From Gonapodya prolifera JEL478 (Eukaryota; Monoblepharomycota; Monoblepharidomycetes; Monoblepharidales; Gonapodyaceae): 64,000 nucleotides of DNA. The stretch's first letter is position 1, and each line of letters opens with the position of its first letter. The stretch lies in NCBI GenBank assembly GCA_001574975.1, contig KQ965793.1, positions 21,294-85,293 of the forward strand, given 5' to 3'. The translations under genes and the position numbers were made by a program. The notes below the pieces were generated by a model that saw only the letters and a list, made by a program, of their open reading frames with translations, had not been told where the DNA came from and did no database searches. Positions 10,619-32,042 of the stretch are shown here, one piece after another.

Positions 10619-12228
10619 CTATGAAGTTACACCGTGACTGGTGGTACTCTCCACAAATCCGACCACTCGTTCCACATACGCCGTCCTGGACAGTGCAAGA
10701 TAAGCCCAGATCAAGTTCGGGACAAGTCCGAGAACGAGTGGAACCGCCTGCCGTTTCCACGCAGAACACGAACTCATCACCGAGAGTAGATCCCCCTAAT
10801 CAGCTCCCACACGACTCACCTTAACTCCCCATCCATCTCCCATGAGGAGGTCGTGCCCCGAGAAAGACACGTGTTCGTCTGTGGAGCCTGACGGCGTCAT
10901 GAAGTAAAAGTAGAAGACGCTGCATGAAACGATGGACAATTCCATTTCCGACAACAGAAGGGAGGGCGCAACAAGACGGGCACTCACAGCCAGTAGAGGG
11001 ACGTTCCCCAATACACACATTGAGATATTAACTTTATTAGCTGGGGCTCTTGCGGGCCAAGTGGGTGAGGACTTTATGACACGGTCAGTGTCGCACCAGT
11101 CGGCAATCTGCTCTAAGAGAGCTCCCATGAAATACAGCACTCACTCGGCCCTAGCGTCTTCCCATAGAGCAAGATCCTCCCTCCAGAACCGACGGACGCT
11201 CTCCCACACGAACACCCCGTTCGCCCAGTTTGCTGCGACGCCAAGTCCCCAAATGCCATACATAAGAAGATCCGTCGTGTGGCACAGAGGAGTTGTGCAC
11301 CAAGGAGGGTAGTGAAATGATAAGTGCGGGGTCGAGAAGTCAGGCCATAGAGAAGGTGTGGAGGGGAATGTGTCCCGGAGGAAGATTTCTCGGAGGATGG
11401 TGAAGTGGATCCGGGACAGAAGTGATAAAGGGAATAGAATAATTGTTAGGAGAGTGAGAAGAAGGGCGAGCCGCGCAACTGTGTCCCGTAGCGAATGGTG
11501 TTAAATGAGGTCGTTAAGCAGGTCGAGTGTTAGTTGGGCGTTTGGCACCACTCACCGGAATTTCGGAGAATCTCAAGCTTATAAATCCTCTCCACCTTGA
11601 GTGCGTGCCCACAGGTCGAACACCTGTCCGTCGTATGGCGCTCAACTTCGACATTTCGTTCATTCAAGCCCCCAGCGACCCAGTCCTCGTCATCCAAGGC
11701 GCCCAAATCTACGACCGGTAACGCGTCATCTGCACCTCTCGCCAACTGGTGCGCCCTCCACTTGTCCAGGCACGACCTGTGCACCCAGCCCTGCGTTCCA
11801 CTGCAGTTGCACGGCGAGAACAGTTCGTCCTGATCCTCGATGCGTGGAGCGAGAGACAGTGTAATTACACAGCGGAGAACGGAAAACAGTACATTGTAAA
11901 GTGCGGGAAGGAAGGGCAGAGGAGTTCCCGGTGGAGGGTCGTCCGGTGACCGGAATGTGTCAAAGATCTGGGGCGACTCGCGCTCGAGACAGATTCGGCA
12001 GGTCGGAAGTCCAGCACTATCCCCATCTTCTCCCGTTAAGGCATGGGCATCAGCGTCAGTTTCGTCGCGGGAATCTGGTGTGCCCACCGGCACCCCGAGA
12101 ACGCGGTTCATGATGAGAAGCGACCACGCCCCGCCGACGTTGACAGAGGGGAAAAGAGTCTCAAAAAGCAGCGAGCCGAGGAGCGCAGGCGGAAGGAATA
12201 GAGAGCGCGGTGGAGGTTGAGGGTTCAT
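10619..12228 (-). CDS. RING-CH (MARCH-type) membrane E3 ubiquitin ligase
   Basis: A membrane-anchored ubiquitin ligase. The RING-variant domain reads CRICLERESPQ, then FSPCNCSGTQGWVHRSCLDKW, then CSTCGH, matching C4HC3 spacing with a long insert. Start ATG 12228 gives MNPQPPPRSLFLPP. A first hydrophobic stretch lies at about residues 5-40. Exon 1 ends at the GTGAGT near 11570. The next exon, opening VARLALLLTLLTIILFPLSLL, supplies membrane helices and a long lumenal or cytosolic loop (DLLMYGIWGLGVAANW). A further exon has VFYFYFMTPSGS. The last opens AVPLVLGLVPNLIWAYLAL and ends in TAG at 10619. The order RING first, then several helices, is that of MARCH/Doa10-class enzymes, but the protein is far shorter than Doa10. 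Confidence 0.75.
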
Positions 12229-15132
12229 AGCTGCTGCGGACAATCATTCCACTCATGGCTTTACGCACTGCAAAAAGAAGAACCCTCTCTCGGCAGCCGA
12301 CGTGCACTAAATGAACAATTTGAGACGATTGTGGTGCACGGTGTATTCTTGCGTCTTCACGCGCCGTCACGCTCGCGCCCAATTACTTAGCTCAGTTGTC
12401 TCATGAAATTCAGCAAAATAGAAACTTCAACCTTCAAGTCAGGTCGCAAACGTGAAGTCGGAAGACATCCACGGACGGAAGTTTATTGGCCGATCGATTT
12501 TTGACAGCTTCAAACCGACGATTCCACCACAAAAGCACGAGCGGGCAACGGTCAGTGAGCATTTCGCTCCCCAATTCTCTCAAATCGGCCTTCTTGTGGT
12601 CGATTCCTGTTCTGAACCCACCAGTCCTTATCGGCGGCACCACCTTGTCGAGGCAGAACATCGCGACGTCGCAGGGATTCCCTGCCGGTACCAGCAGCCC
12701 AGAATACAGTGTACGTGTTCTCTATCTCCGGGCGTTGTCGTCAAAAATATCGGATGGCTCTGGAATAACATTGGCCAACACGCCCATGTATAACATGCTT
12801 GCCTTGGACCGACATACCGGGGTTAAAGTCTGGGAAACTCGAAAAGCGAATGAAACATCTCCGGTTGAGCGAATTTTTATCCTTCCAAAGAGTTCCCCAT
12901 TGATTGAGCTTCGAGGGAGTCCTCGTCATCGTGTGTCACGGCACCTGGAGTTGAACGTCGCTTGGAGAGCAATATCGAGAGCGCCGCTCGTCACACAATT
13001 ACTCCTTCACGTAAGGGTGTCTAATTCCTCTCCGGCGAGAGTCCTATCGCGCCGAGGAAGGCCAATCCGGTAACTCGCCGAACTTGCTTGATTGTACAAC
13101 CTCCAGGAGGCGGGAATGAGCGATAAGACGGTCAAATGGCGTTCCAAGGGTGTACCCGCGAAGTACTCGCGTCGCAGCGTGTCACGTCAAGGTGGATTCC
13201 GGTGGTGACAGCTGTTCCCAACGCACGCGCTGCGGCGAAAATTCAGCCGCAGACAAAATTTTCAAAAGGCGAAAAGGAAAGCTGCAGTCTATTCGGAAAA
13301 TTTTCATCGGGACGCTCGTGCTCAATCAGCTCGGTGGTGGATGGATGCCAAGGCACCCGGTGCAGCTTCGCAAGCCAGTCGATCGACAGAATTCCTCAGC
13401 TTCACCTTCAAGCAACCAATGATGCAGACCGAAGATTGCCCTACGGGTGTCCTAGGAACATACGCTGACGATCGAGGGAATCTAATGGTGAGCTTTACTT
13501 GCCTGGACTCATTCTCGCTGTCCCCGTCATCACTCAATCACCCACAAACCCACACAGTCAATCCGCCCTCGATTCGTCAAGCGACGCAAATGTGTGCGAT
13601 AACCACGAATGTTCTGGTGGTGGGAGCGGGTTTCGCGAGGCCCTGGACGGTACAAATACGAGCATCGCCTGCGACGTACGGCGACGCCATCTTCATGGGG
13701 TATGATCTACCGAAGAACCAAAACCCACGGCTTCGGACAAGGACATTTACAATGGATGACGGTACGTTCCACAGTTAGGGAAGATCTACAGTTCGATCGT
13801 CAACTCCCTCTCTCACCGAAACTATCGTATTTCTTTTCCGGAAAAGTTGAGGAAGAAACTACGACTGACTTTAATGAAGAAGTCGGGATTGTCCCACCTT
13901 CTGGCTCGGTGGCAATAGATCCCAACAAGCTGACCGCGCCATCCCAAGGCGACTGCAAGCGTTCTTCGACACTCGGATCGCCTAATAAACAGGGCACCAA
14001 TGAAAAGCAGAACGATGTTTCCGTTGGAGTCGTTGCGGAAGAGTGTACGCGGTCGAGCCATCGAAAGCCGTTGTGAGGAGATTCAATGCGCCTCGTCCCC
14101 TGCCGAATATGCGGTGTCTGCCAAGAAGCTTGTGGACGCTTCATCTGAAGGTACGATATCAGATTATCCTCCGTGCTAGACTGCTTCAACATTCTGCGAT
14201 ATTTCTTCCAAAGCATCGTCTACTCACACTCTCGTGGAATGCCCTTCCGAGCAAACATCCGCAAGCTCTTACCCCGAGGCGCCGTCGTCAAACGAAATCC
14301 TTTCAGAGTCTCTTCCAAGCGTGTCGAGGTCTGAACCTTTGGATCCTCAACGGGGCGTGCTGTCGGCATCTGAATCGGGCGAGCAGATATCGATCGTGAA
14401 CGAAGCGGACGGTGTCGGTGCCTTTGACGCCGAAGCGACCCCTCCTCAGGCGAACAATATTTCTGAGCAGATGCCGACATCCCTCGCGATAATCGCCGTT
14501 CCACCGCAAGGCTCTGATGTCGTTACCAAAGAAGCACGAACGATTCGTCAACCAGGCTTGGTGTGCTTCCGGTTCTCGGGCTCGAGCGTCCACTTCTCTC
14601 CTTACCTCAGTCAGACGAAGGTATGACTGCTAAAGCCATATAAGTGTCCGTTGGTGCGGAATCCGAACTGCCACACCAGCGACCACATCACTACCCCTCG
14701 CCAGTGAAAATCAAGCAGCGCGACGTCGATCACCCATGCGCCAGCTTAGATCTCTCGGGCAGGATTATCTCCCAGAAGGAGACATGAGCCAGAAGCACCC
14801 TCCCGCCAAAACCACCCTTGGATCGCAAGGATTTTTGCCAGGTTCACACCACACGTCAACCGGGATGAAACGACTGCAGACGCCCCGCGTCGCACCTATC
14901 AAGCTGTTCTCCAAGCCATCCGTCGGGGCTTGCTGTGGAAGTAGTCAACGTGGAAGAAGACGTGAAGATGGGAAATGGAGACCCGAATCCGACCTCGTGG
15001 GCGGGGCGAGCTCACGCAAATGTAGAAATATCACGTGTTATGCATTGTAAATGTGCTGTACAAAAATGCTGGATCCACTGCATTACTAGTAACGCTGCCG
15101 GTCCACAGTCTACCCGACCAGTGCCGAAGTCG
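12229..15132. other. Unassigned 2.9 kb with coding-like fragments
   Basis: No family is recognised on either strand. Several plus-strand pieces look coding-like and have splice-like edges: 12486-12718 ending at a GTACGTG; 13341-13492 ending at a GTGAGC; 13556-13700, Cys-containing (VCDNHECSGGGSGF); 14087-14153 ending at a GTACGA; and 14234-14626, acidic and Ser-rich, with a stop at 14624-14626. They could be exons of one secreted or membrane protein, but frames do not join convincingly. A competing minus-strand frame at 13800-14216 is equally long. Confidence 0.3.
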
Positions 15133-15321
15133 TCAGTAAATGGAGCTATTAGGAGGCGCCACTGTGGTAAATAGAACCAGAGGTGAGTATCGTGCATCAG
15201 GAACCAATGACTTCTCAAATCCTTCGATCCGTCGGCAAACTTCTCGGGTCTGAAGTGCAAAAGCATCACACCCGAAGTCCCGAAACAACACCACGGCCAG
15301 TCTCTCTCCAGTTCCACTCAT
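15133..15321 (-). CDS. Short ORF with weak peroxiredoxin-like (PRXL2) resemblance
   Basis: A 62-codon ATG frame starting MSGTGERLAVVLFRDFGCDA. The hydrophobic strand followed by FRxFGC resembles the start of the thioredoxin-like PRXL2/AhpC-like family, whose active site is FRxFxCxxC. The second cysteine position is not conserved and the rest of the fold is absent. It may be an exon of a larger gene or a decayed piece. It lies directly downstream of the Sec61 gamma gene on the same strand. Confidence 0.22.
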   Translation of the reverse strand: MSGTGERLAVVLFRDFGCDAFALQTREVCRRIEGFEKSLVPDARYSPLVLFTTVAPPNSSIY

Positions 15322-15362
15322 GTCCGTGTCCTTATCTACGCCGTCCTAGAGTTCACAGAGAC

Positions 15363-15774
15363 TCACACGATGATGTTGATAATGGGAATATGGATAAGCT
15401 TGATGAAGTATCCAATCGCGCCCATCAGAAGGAAGCCCATACCGATAGCCTGGGAGATTTTCAAGAATTCTAGTGGGCAGTTGCGGAGTGAGTCAATTGG
15501 ATGTATGGGTGAGAGGTCGATTTTCCTCGCCGAAGTTCTGCGACGTGACCCCATCACGTCTTTGGACGCACGGGAAAAGTTCCAAGAATATCCTTAGGAT
15601 TCCTGGTTTCCGTAGCGTGCGACGCGCCCGCGTGTTCGCCTCGCTCTACACATCGACCTAAAGCTCACCTTTCCGGTCAGGCTTCTTGCACCTGTTGATG
15701 AACATCTGAGACTCTTTGAAGAACTGACGGGGTCCATCGAGGAGGTCGTTTGAGTCGGCATCTTTGGACGACAT
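15363..15774 (-). CDS. SSS1: Sec61 gamma subunit of the ER translocon
   Basis: A tail-anchored 70-residue subunit of the Sec61 protein-conducting channel. Exon 1 (15774-15669) encodes [20 protein letters not shown] and on to [10 protein letters not shown] 199-base intron (donor GTGAGC at 15668, acceptor TAG at 15470) leads to [17 protein letters not shown], then [16 protein letters not shown] and a final V before TGA. The cytosolic amphipathic helix, the PDRKEF junction and the single membrane helix all match the family, as does the length. The usual final two glycines are missing: a TGA sits where GT could also act as a splice donor, so a tiny last exon is conceivable. The 15775-16060 interval upstream shows no gene. 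Confidence 0.92.
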
Positions 15775-16060
15775 GTCTGGAGGGGGTACGGCAAGAGGCG
15801 GAATAGCAATGGAGAGCGGGTGGGGGAGATTCCAGTTACAACGCGTCAGAGCACCAGTCAAAGGCGGAATTCGGGTCGTGTCGATACCTGATTGGTGGTC
15901 GAGTGGTGGTGAAAATGAAGAGCGAACACACCTGCTGGCAAATGCTTGTTGCTGTGGTTCGTGGCACAGCAAACTCAAATATAGTAAATATCAACTTAGA
16001 AACAGTATCTAAAATCGTGCTGCGAGATATACGGTGTATTCCCACATGAAAAAAAGTCAA

Positions 16061-26191
<10,131 letters not shown>

Positions 26192-26493
26192 TCGAGATAC
26201 GACTGGATCCGATGCAAGAATGTCTCGCGTGGGGATAATCAATGCAAGGAACGGGGAATGGTGGAATGTGCTGCGGACGGAAGGTGCCCAATCAGAATTG
26301 GGGTGCATGGTCCGTTTTTACTGTTCCTCGTGTTTCTTTTCTTTGGATATGCAAAGCTGGTCGTCAACTACTGTCGCAATAAGGTTCTCCATTTACCTTC
26401 ATAATAAATATCGAGTCCAGCCCCAGTCCAGCCCCTCATAGGGTTCACCAATGCCACCGTCAACCCCATCTTCCACCACCACACAACAAGAAC
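26192..26493. other. Short intergenic interval
   Basis: Holds the 5' side of the remodeler gene and the 3' side of the SnoaL-like gene, both on the minus strand. No other signal was seen. Confidence 0.4.
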
Positions 26494-27770
26494 CTACACA
26501 CCGCCACCATGCAACCTCGCCGAGTCCTTCTCCACCGTCTGTGCTGCCTCGGCGCCCTTCACGGGGGCGGGGTACTCCTTCCCGTTCACTGTCACAGTCT
26601 GGTCGGTGCTGATCAGGAGCAGGCAAGACGGGGGCATGAGCAGGAAAGGAGGGATGAAATGTGCACCAGGGGAAGGGAAGGGGAGAGAAGAAGGCAACTC
26701 ACGTCTCCAATGAGACCCGCCTACTTGAGCACCGTTCCTTGGTCCTTTTACATCCGCAAGTTGTGCATTCGTACCGCGGTCGAAGCCAAATCCAAAACAG
26801 AAACGTCAGCTCACGCCTCACTCCACCCACCACACTCCGCCCCCCCTTGAGCGAACTCACCCAGTAAATATGCTCATGGTGGATCTTCCCGTTCTTGAAC
26901 CTCACGGCTGCCATGAGCGCGATCGAGATCTTCTTGTCGGTCGCAGGGATCCCGGGGAGAAGCCATGGGATTGGTTGTGTGTGCGTGAATGTGATCACCA
27001 TTTCGTCTACCTGTGGATGGGGAAGGCGGAAGGCGGGTTGTGTGGAAGGAAAGCGCATGAGGAGTACGGTCGAACGTGAGGTGAGGCTAATTTGTCAAGT
27101 ACTGCCGGCGAGAAGCACGAGAGGAGAGGTAACACTCACGATAGACTGCTCCGACACGCTCACGATCCTGCTCAGCGGCTTCATATCCCAGTCGGGAGGT
27201 GTTACGGGAATGAAATCCTGTCCAGACCAAAGCCAGACGGATTAATCAGTACAGTAACCACTCTTCTTGCTTGGTGACCTTCCTCCCTCCATCTTCCTTC
27301 CCCTGGCCTTCCTTTCCAACAACACCTCCCACACCCACCGCCCCATAAAACTGGCTCAACAGCTTCTGCCCATACCTGCCCGCCATCGTCGGCACGTGGT
27401 TAACGTAGCAGTCCTCTGTCATCGTGACCATCGTGTCGTCAACCGAACGTTTTTCGGGATGGAACTTGTGGGGATGGGGGAAGGGTCAGTGTTGGGTAGG
27501 GGTGAGGACGGAGCGGAGGATCGAGGTAGGGAAGGCGGTGAGGTGTCGGAGTGGTCTTTCAGGAGGGCAATGGAGTGTGAAGGAGTGTCCAATCGAGTCA
27601 GAACCCCCCTCGATGGCCGATCGGCATCCGATTCGCACGGTCCGTGCTGCCGCCTGCCATCTGCCGGTCTCACCTCGCACTCTTGTGTGCTTGTCCCACA
27701 GCGCGACGAGTTCCGCATGCGAGAGCGTGACCGTGGTCTGCGTGTCCGTCGATGCGGTGTCGGGGGGCAT
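26494..27770 (-). CDS. SnoaL-like (NTF2-fold) domain protein
   Basis: A member of the SnoaL/carboxymethylenebutenolidase-like NTF2 family, usually small cytosolic proteins of uncertain substrate. Exon 1 starts at ATG 27770: MPPDTASTDTQTTVTLSHAE, then LVALWDKHTR. Exon 2 begins FHPEKRSVDDTMVTMTEDCY and runs through VNHVPTMAGRYGQKLLSQFYG. Exon 3 has DFIPVTPPDWDMKPLSRIV. Exon 4 has VDEMVITFTHTQPIPWLLPG and ends FKNGKIHHEHIYW. The last exon reads DQTVTVNGKEYPAPVKGAEA and stops at 26494. These pieces line up in order with the family. One exon is odd: the expected DQxxVLxQ motif is present as DQGTVLK, but the next codon is TAG (26721-26723). That TAG can itself serve as the splice acceptor, keeping the frame into AGLIGD. 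Function is unknown. Confidence 0.75.
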
Positions 27771-27895
27771 CGTGGTGGGCCGGGTAATTTCGACAAAGTT
27801 CTTCCGGCTGGGATACAAATGAGCGTCAAATGCCAGTTCATTGTTACCAATCATACCACCCGTATCGCTTCTACCGAAAGCCCACTCTCCCACGT

Positions 27896-28931
27896 CTAGT
27901 CTACGCAGCAACCCCACTCCCGCAACGTCTCCACCGCCGCTATCGCCCACTGCCTGTGCACGGCGCTCGTGAAGTCGGGCGGAAGACCTGCAGGCTATTG
28001 CGAGACGTCAAATGCGTAACCGACATAGAATGGGGTGAAAATGAGCGCCAACAGTCCCACGCGAAATTACAATTAACCCACTGTTCGATCAATCCACCAA
28101 ACCCGTCCGTTCGGGTCCTGGCACACGCTCTCCTCATCACGTCGCACGGACACCTCGAGGCTCGTGACGCCATACCTCCCTGGACTTTGCATCATCCGTT
28201 CCAACGCCCCAAAGAAATCCATTACACCGACATGCACGCCACCGTCCCCAGCACGTGCATCCGTAGCGTACGTTCCACTCGCCCACCGCGCTACAGTATC
28301 GTTCAACATCACATTATGTTGTCCAACAGCCTCGGTGGTAATTCCAACCTGCCTCCTTACCTCCTCCGTCCCACTCATGAGTCTTAAGCGTGGGGGCGTC
28401 CTGTTCCCAACGAGTACCACAACCGTCGCACCATGTCTCCGCTCCCTGAACCCGCTCACGAGCAACCCTACCGTCTCGTTGATCCTCCCAACGACATGCG
28501 CGGGGGGAAACCAGTCGGTATCAAACCGCCGGATCCACCGCTCGGTGTACTCCTTGAGCCCCACCGTGAGTATGAATACGTAAGTGTTAGTGTCGGCCGT
28601 GTCGTGGGGTGTGGCGTTGAGGAACTGCGTGGCTTGGTCGTGGATGTCGGGGATTGTCGAAAGGTTTTTCGCTATATCAAGCCCAAAAATCCGTCGAGAC
28701 ACTTTAACTTACCAACAAGCGACTCCCATCACTTGCCGCCCACCCCCACGCATAATTCTCCGCCGCTGCCACACCCGTCATATTCGCCAACCAATCAACC
28801 AAGATCATTCTGTTCGAGAACCGTCCCTTCCAGTTCGGGGGGTCTTTTGGGAATGTCTTGTTGGACGCGGCAAAGTAGGCTCCGGTGTCGCTGAGTTGGT
28901 CGCCGAATGCGATAATGTGGGGTGGGGGCAT
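27896..28931 (-). CDS. GDSL/SGNH-fold protein, catalytic residues lost
   Basis: The fold is that of fungal GDSL esterases. From ATG 28931: MPPPHIIAFGDQLSDTGAYF, then NWKGRFSNRMILVDWLA and ENYAWGWAAS, all family landmarks. A later exon has TQFLNATPHDTADTNTYVF, and the last exon reads GLPPDFTSAVHRQWAIAAVE, ending at 27896. Block I is GDQLSD instead of GDSLSD, so the nucleophile Ser is Gln. Block III, normally GxND, reads GLKE. Block V, normally DxxHP, reads DFTSAVH, with no His in the catalytic place. Length (about 300 residues) and the rest of the fold are kept, and no stop interrupts the exons, so this looks like a maintained pseudoenzyme. A carbohydrate- or lipid-binding role is speculation. 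I see no signal peptide at this start. Confidence 0.7.
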
Positions 28932-29101
28932 TATCGACGGTGACACGGGACCCCACACTCTTGCGTCACCATTTCAAAAACGAAACTGGCAAGGCTCACA
29001 AGCAGTTAAAGAACTGGTACACATCATATTGTTACAAAGCTGACTTCTTAAAATACATCCCGAATAAATCACGACTCATTCATTCAAGCATACGGAACCT
29101 T

Positions 29102-30412
29102 TCACGCCTCCACCTTCCCCTTCTGCACTTCCGAAGGCGAGTTCTTCTTTCCACTGCTCTGATTGCCCGTCCCCTTGCTACTTCCCTTCAAGGTGCTTCC
29201 CATCCAACTATTGATATGCACCGACGACACGACCGTCACAAGCACTAAGCCAAACCTATGCCATGGTTTCCTGTCCGCCTGTGGGATTGCGGCAATCTTT
29301 TGCGAAATCTTGCCGCAAATCTGGTGGCAGCTCAAGTCGAGGACGAAAAAGGCCAAGAAATTCCAGATCCCGCCAGACAGTTTGAGTATGTTTCCCATCA
29401 ATATGAGCGCGCTGGCGGTGTAGGTGTTGTTGGCGGCGATGAAGGGGATGTTGGGGTTGATGAGCGAGGCGAGGAATGTGCAGATAACGGTGATGATCGG
29501 GTACTGAACGTACAAACAATGGAATCAGAAAATGAAATGTGAAGTAATCACACACCATTCGCACATACCATGATGAGTCGCACCGACAATTTACTCATTG
29601 TGTCCGCGACCCGCGAGCTCGCCTTGGGACCGGAAAACTGAATCAAAGTACCGAGAACAGCTACTCCGTTCATGACGATCTCGAACGAGGTGAGGACGGT
29701 CGCGAACAAGTTGATGGAGTCGTTTGTCGTCATGCATACTTTGGAGGCTGGGAGGTAGGCGTAGCTGCGTTGCCGAGGTCATGAGCTATCTCGTGCTCAC
29801 GATGTGCGATCGACGACAGGAAAAGTGATCTTCACCTAGTCCCGTTCAAAATTGCCATCAACAGAGCCAACACGAACGGCACCGTCAAGAAGGCGTAGTG
29901 GACAGCTTTGCTTTTGTTGAATTCCTTCATCGGCCACGAAAGGCTGACGAAGAGGAACACGCAAAGGCACATCGTGGAAGCATAGTCAATCTGAGATCCG
30001 ATCGAGACCCCGACTTGAGTTATACTGGTGGGGTTTTAAGTGATATACCCATGCATGAAAGTAAAAACTCAACACAACTCAGATCACAACTCACCCGCAC
30101 TGGACGGACGTCAACTTTGGATCCGATGTGGTAAAGTTATACTGCACAGATGACACTGTGAGAACCAAGTTTCCCAAGAACGACAGAGTGACCAATCGGA
30201 TCGGCAGAGGGCTCAAGAATGTGCGATCCAGCCTGCAATTCAATGTCAGCCCTTATTGCGATACCGCAATTGAGTCCACTCCCTTCTCTTCCCCCCAACA
30301 CTCACAGAAACGCAGTAGCAATAAAGGCGAGCACAATGACACTTGTGGAGCAGGAGATAATCCCGATCGCAATCCGAGCGGTCTTGAACTGGTTGCGGGT
30401 GTCTGAATCCAT
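29102..30412 (-). CDS. Seven-helix membrane protein, GPCR-like
   Basis: Start ATG 30412 gives MDSDTRNQFKTARIAIGIIS and then SVIVLAFIATAFL, helix 1. Further exons supply helix 2 (LVTLSFLGNLVLTVSS), helix 3 (MCLCVFLFVSLSW), helix 4 (FLTVPFVLALLMAIL), helix 5 (FEIVMNGVAVLGTLIQF), helix 6 (ITVICTFLASLI) and helix 7 (ALILMGNILKL continuing into FLAFFVLDL). A basic Ser/Lys tail ends at 29102. Five or so introns with GTGAGT or GTATGT-like donors separate them. The helix count, short N-terminus and cytoplasmic Ser/Lys tail fit a cAMP-receptor-like or other fungal GPCR class, but I see no class-defining motif. It could also be a transporter-like 7-TM protein. Confidence 0.6.
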
Positions 30413-31280
30413 GGATGTGGAGCAATTACAGTAGCTGTAACGTAGGTAGATGTAATCTTATCAGACTGAAGAAACCGGTTCAAGTGCCTGCCTTCAAGGC
30501 ATATTCGCAACGCTTCGCCGATCAAATGTTCGCACTTCGAAAGTTCCGATCCCAGCGTCTTCTTGTGCTTCTATACTCCGCAAGACCCTTGCCCATTAAT
30601 TTTACAGCTGTTTCCGAAAAGGTTGCACACAAGGGGGTAAATTTTTGTGGAGTCGTGCCGTGAATTCGTAACTGCGGACCATTCTGCCCTCTCACGACCG
30701 CGAATCAATCCAAAACCCTCTTAATCACGACGCCTGGAGTCATAACGTCGTGATTTGCCCGCTCACCGGACCGGAGGTGGAGGTTCAGTTTCCGGTTCTC
30801 TCTCACACTCGACAAAGTGAATCCTACCGGGAAGCGGACCATCGCCACCATCGGCACCAAAAGCTGCATGGACTTTTGAAGTGAGAGACGTTTTGAATGG
30901 GTAGTGACCTTGTGGTTCCACCCACTATGTTACCTGTGTTGTGTAATGCCCCGCCTACTCGGAGGACCTCCACTGGAGGGCGGTTCTGAGTCTTGCGGAA
31001 GAATTAAGCCGGCGTGTCACTGCTGAGAGGCTGGTGGTTTCTCGGTGGTCTGTGGATCGATGGGCTCGCTGTGGGAGGAATACGGGGACGTTTGGTCCCC
31101 ATTGGAAGAACCCCGCGGACGCCCGCAGAAGCTCAATACTGGAGCACTTGATGTGAGTGATAGAGCTATTTTTGGGGTTAAAGATGCTTCAACTTGGTTT
31201 GAAAGGCCCTCCGAGCTCTGTACGACCTGAAGTCGGACTGGTATCTCATTTCGATCCCGCTGCAATAATAAAACAGTCGC
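30413..31280. other. Stretch without a recognisable gene
   Basis: No ORF with family resemblance, no RNA gene and no clear repeat. It lies between the 7-TM gene (transcribed away) and a possible plus-strand gene, so it may hold divergent promoters. Confidence 0.4.
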
Positions 31281-31290
31281 TTGAAGCGGT

Positions 31291-32042
31291 GTGACCATCA
31301 TAAGAGAGCAATCGATCCATCCCCGCCCACTTCTCTCTGCGAAGCTTCAATCCGATGGACGAATTCCGGCCAGAATGCAATCCTACACGACCACTCTCAA
31401 CCCCGCCCGGTTGATCGCTCAAATGGACCACGGATTGCGGAGCCACCACGCAACAGACCCAGAGGCGGCATGCCTGGCCTATCACGCGGTGGTTTCTTCA
31501 CACTCTGCTCCAAATCAGCCAGGGCAAAGGGGGGCCGCTCCACAGAGACCAAGGTCGAATGTACACCCTCGAAGGGGTGGATCATGCCCGCGAGGTCCAC
31601 GAGGACCGATTGCTCAAGCGGGGTCGAGGCGCAGTGGCTGCTGGTACTTATGGCTTGCTCGCCAGTCGCGCTGCATCTTGTGGAGGAAATACGGGATAGT
31701 GTGGCGCTTGTTCGAACATTGGTCCGTTGGACGGGACGTCACTGAAAGTGACAAGGAGATTATGAAGCGATTCGGGTGGATATTTTTAGCGGTCGATGTC
31801 ATGATCCGCTCCGTGTGGGACTACATGGGCCGATTGTTGAAACATCGGCTTCAATTGTTCAAGAGGATTGCGAGGTGGCCGTCCTTCTGGACACTCTTTA
31901 TCAGAGGTCGGACGACGAGCAGCTGAGACGACGGATCATGATGATAATGTTACCGTCTCTGATGTGCTTGAAATTAGACGAAGTATGTAGACGATTGGCA
32001 TTGTGGGAGTGCATGTGTGTATTAGAAGAAAGAAATGAATAA
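31291..32042 (+). CDS. Possible gene of unknown family
   Basis: Overlapping plus-strand frames have coding-like composition. One includes MQSYTTTLNPARLIAQMDHG and another HAREVHEDRLLKRGRG. The 3' frame, CEVAVLLDTLYQRSDDEQLR, ends at 32042. The frames differ, so introns or frameshifts would be needed, and I found no fully phased set. No signal peptide, membrane helix or family motif was recognised. An opposite-strand ORF at 31397-31600 weakens the case. Confidence 0.25.
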
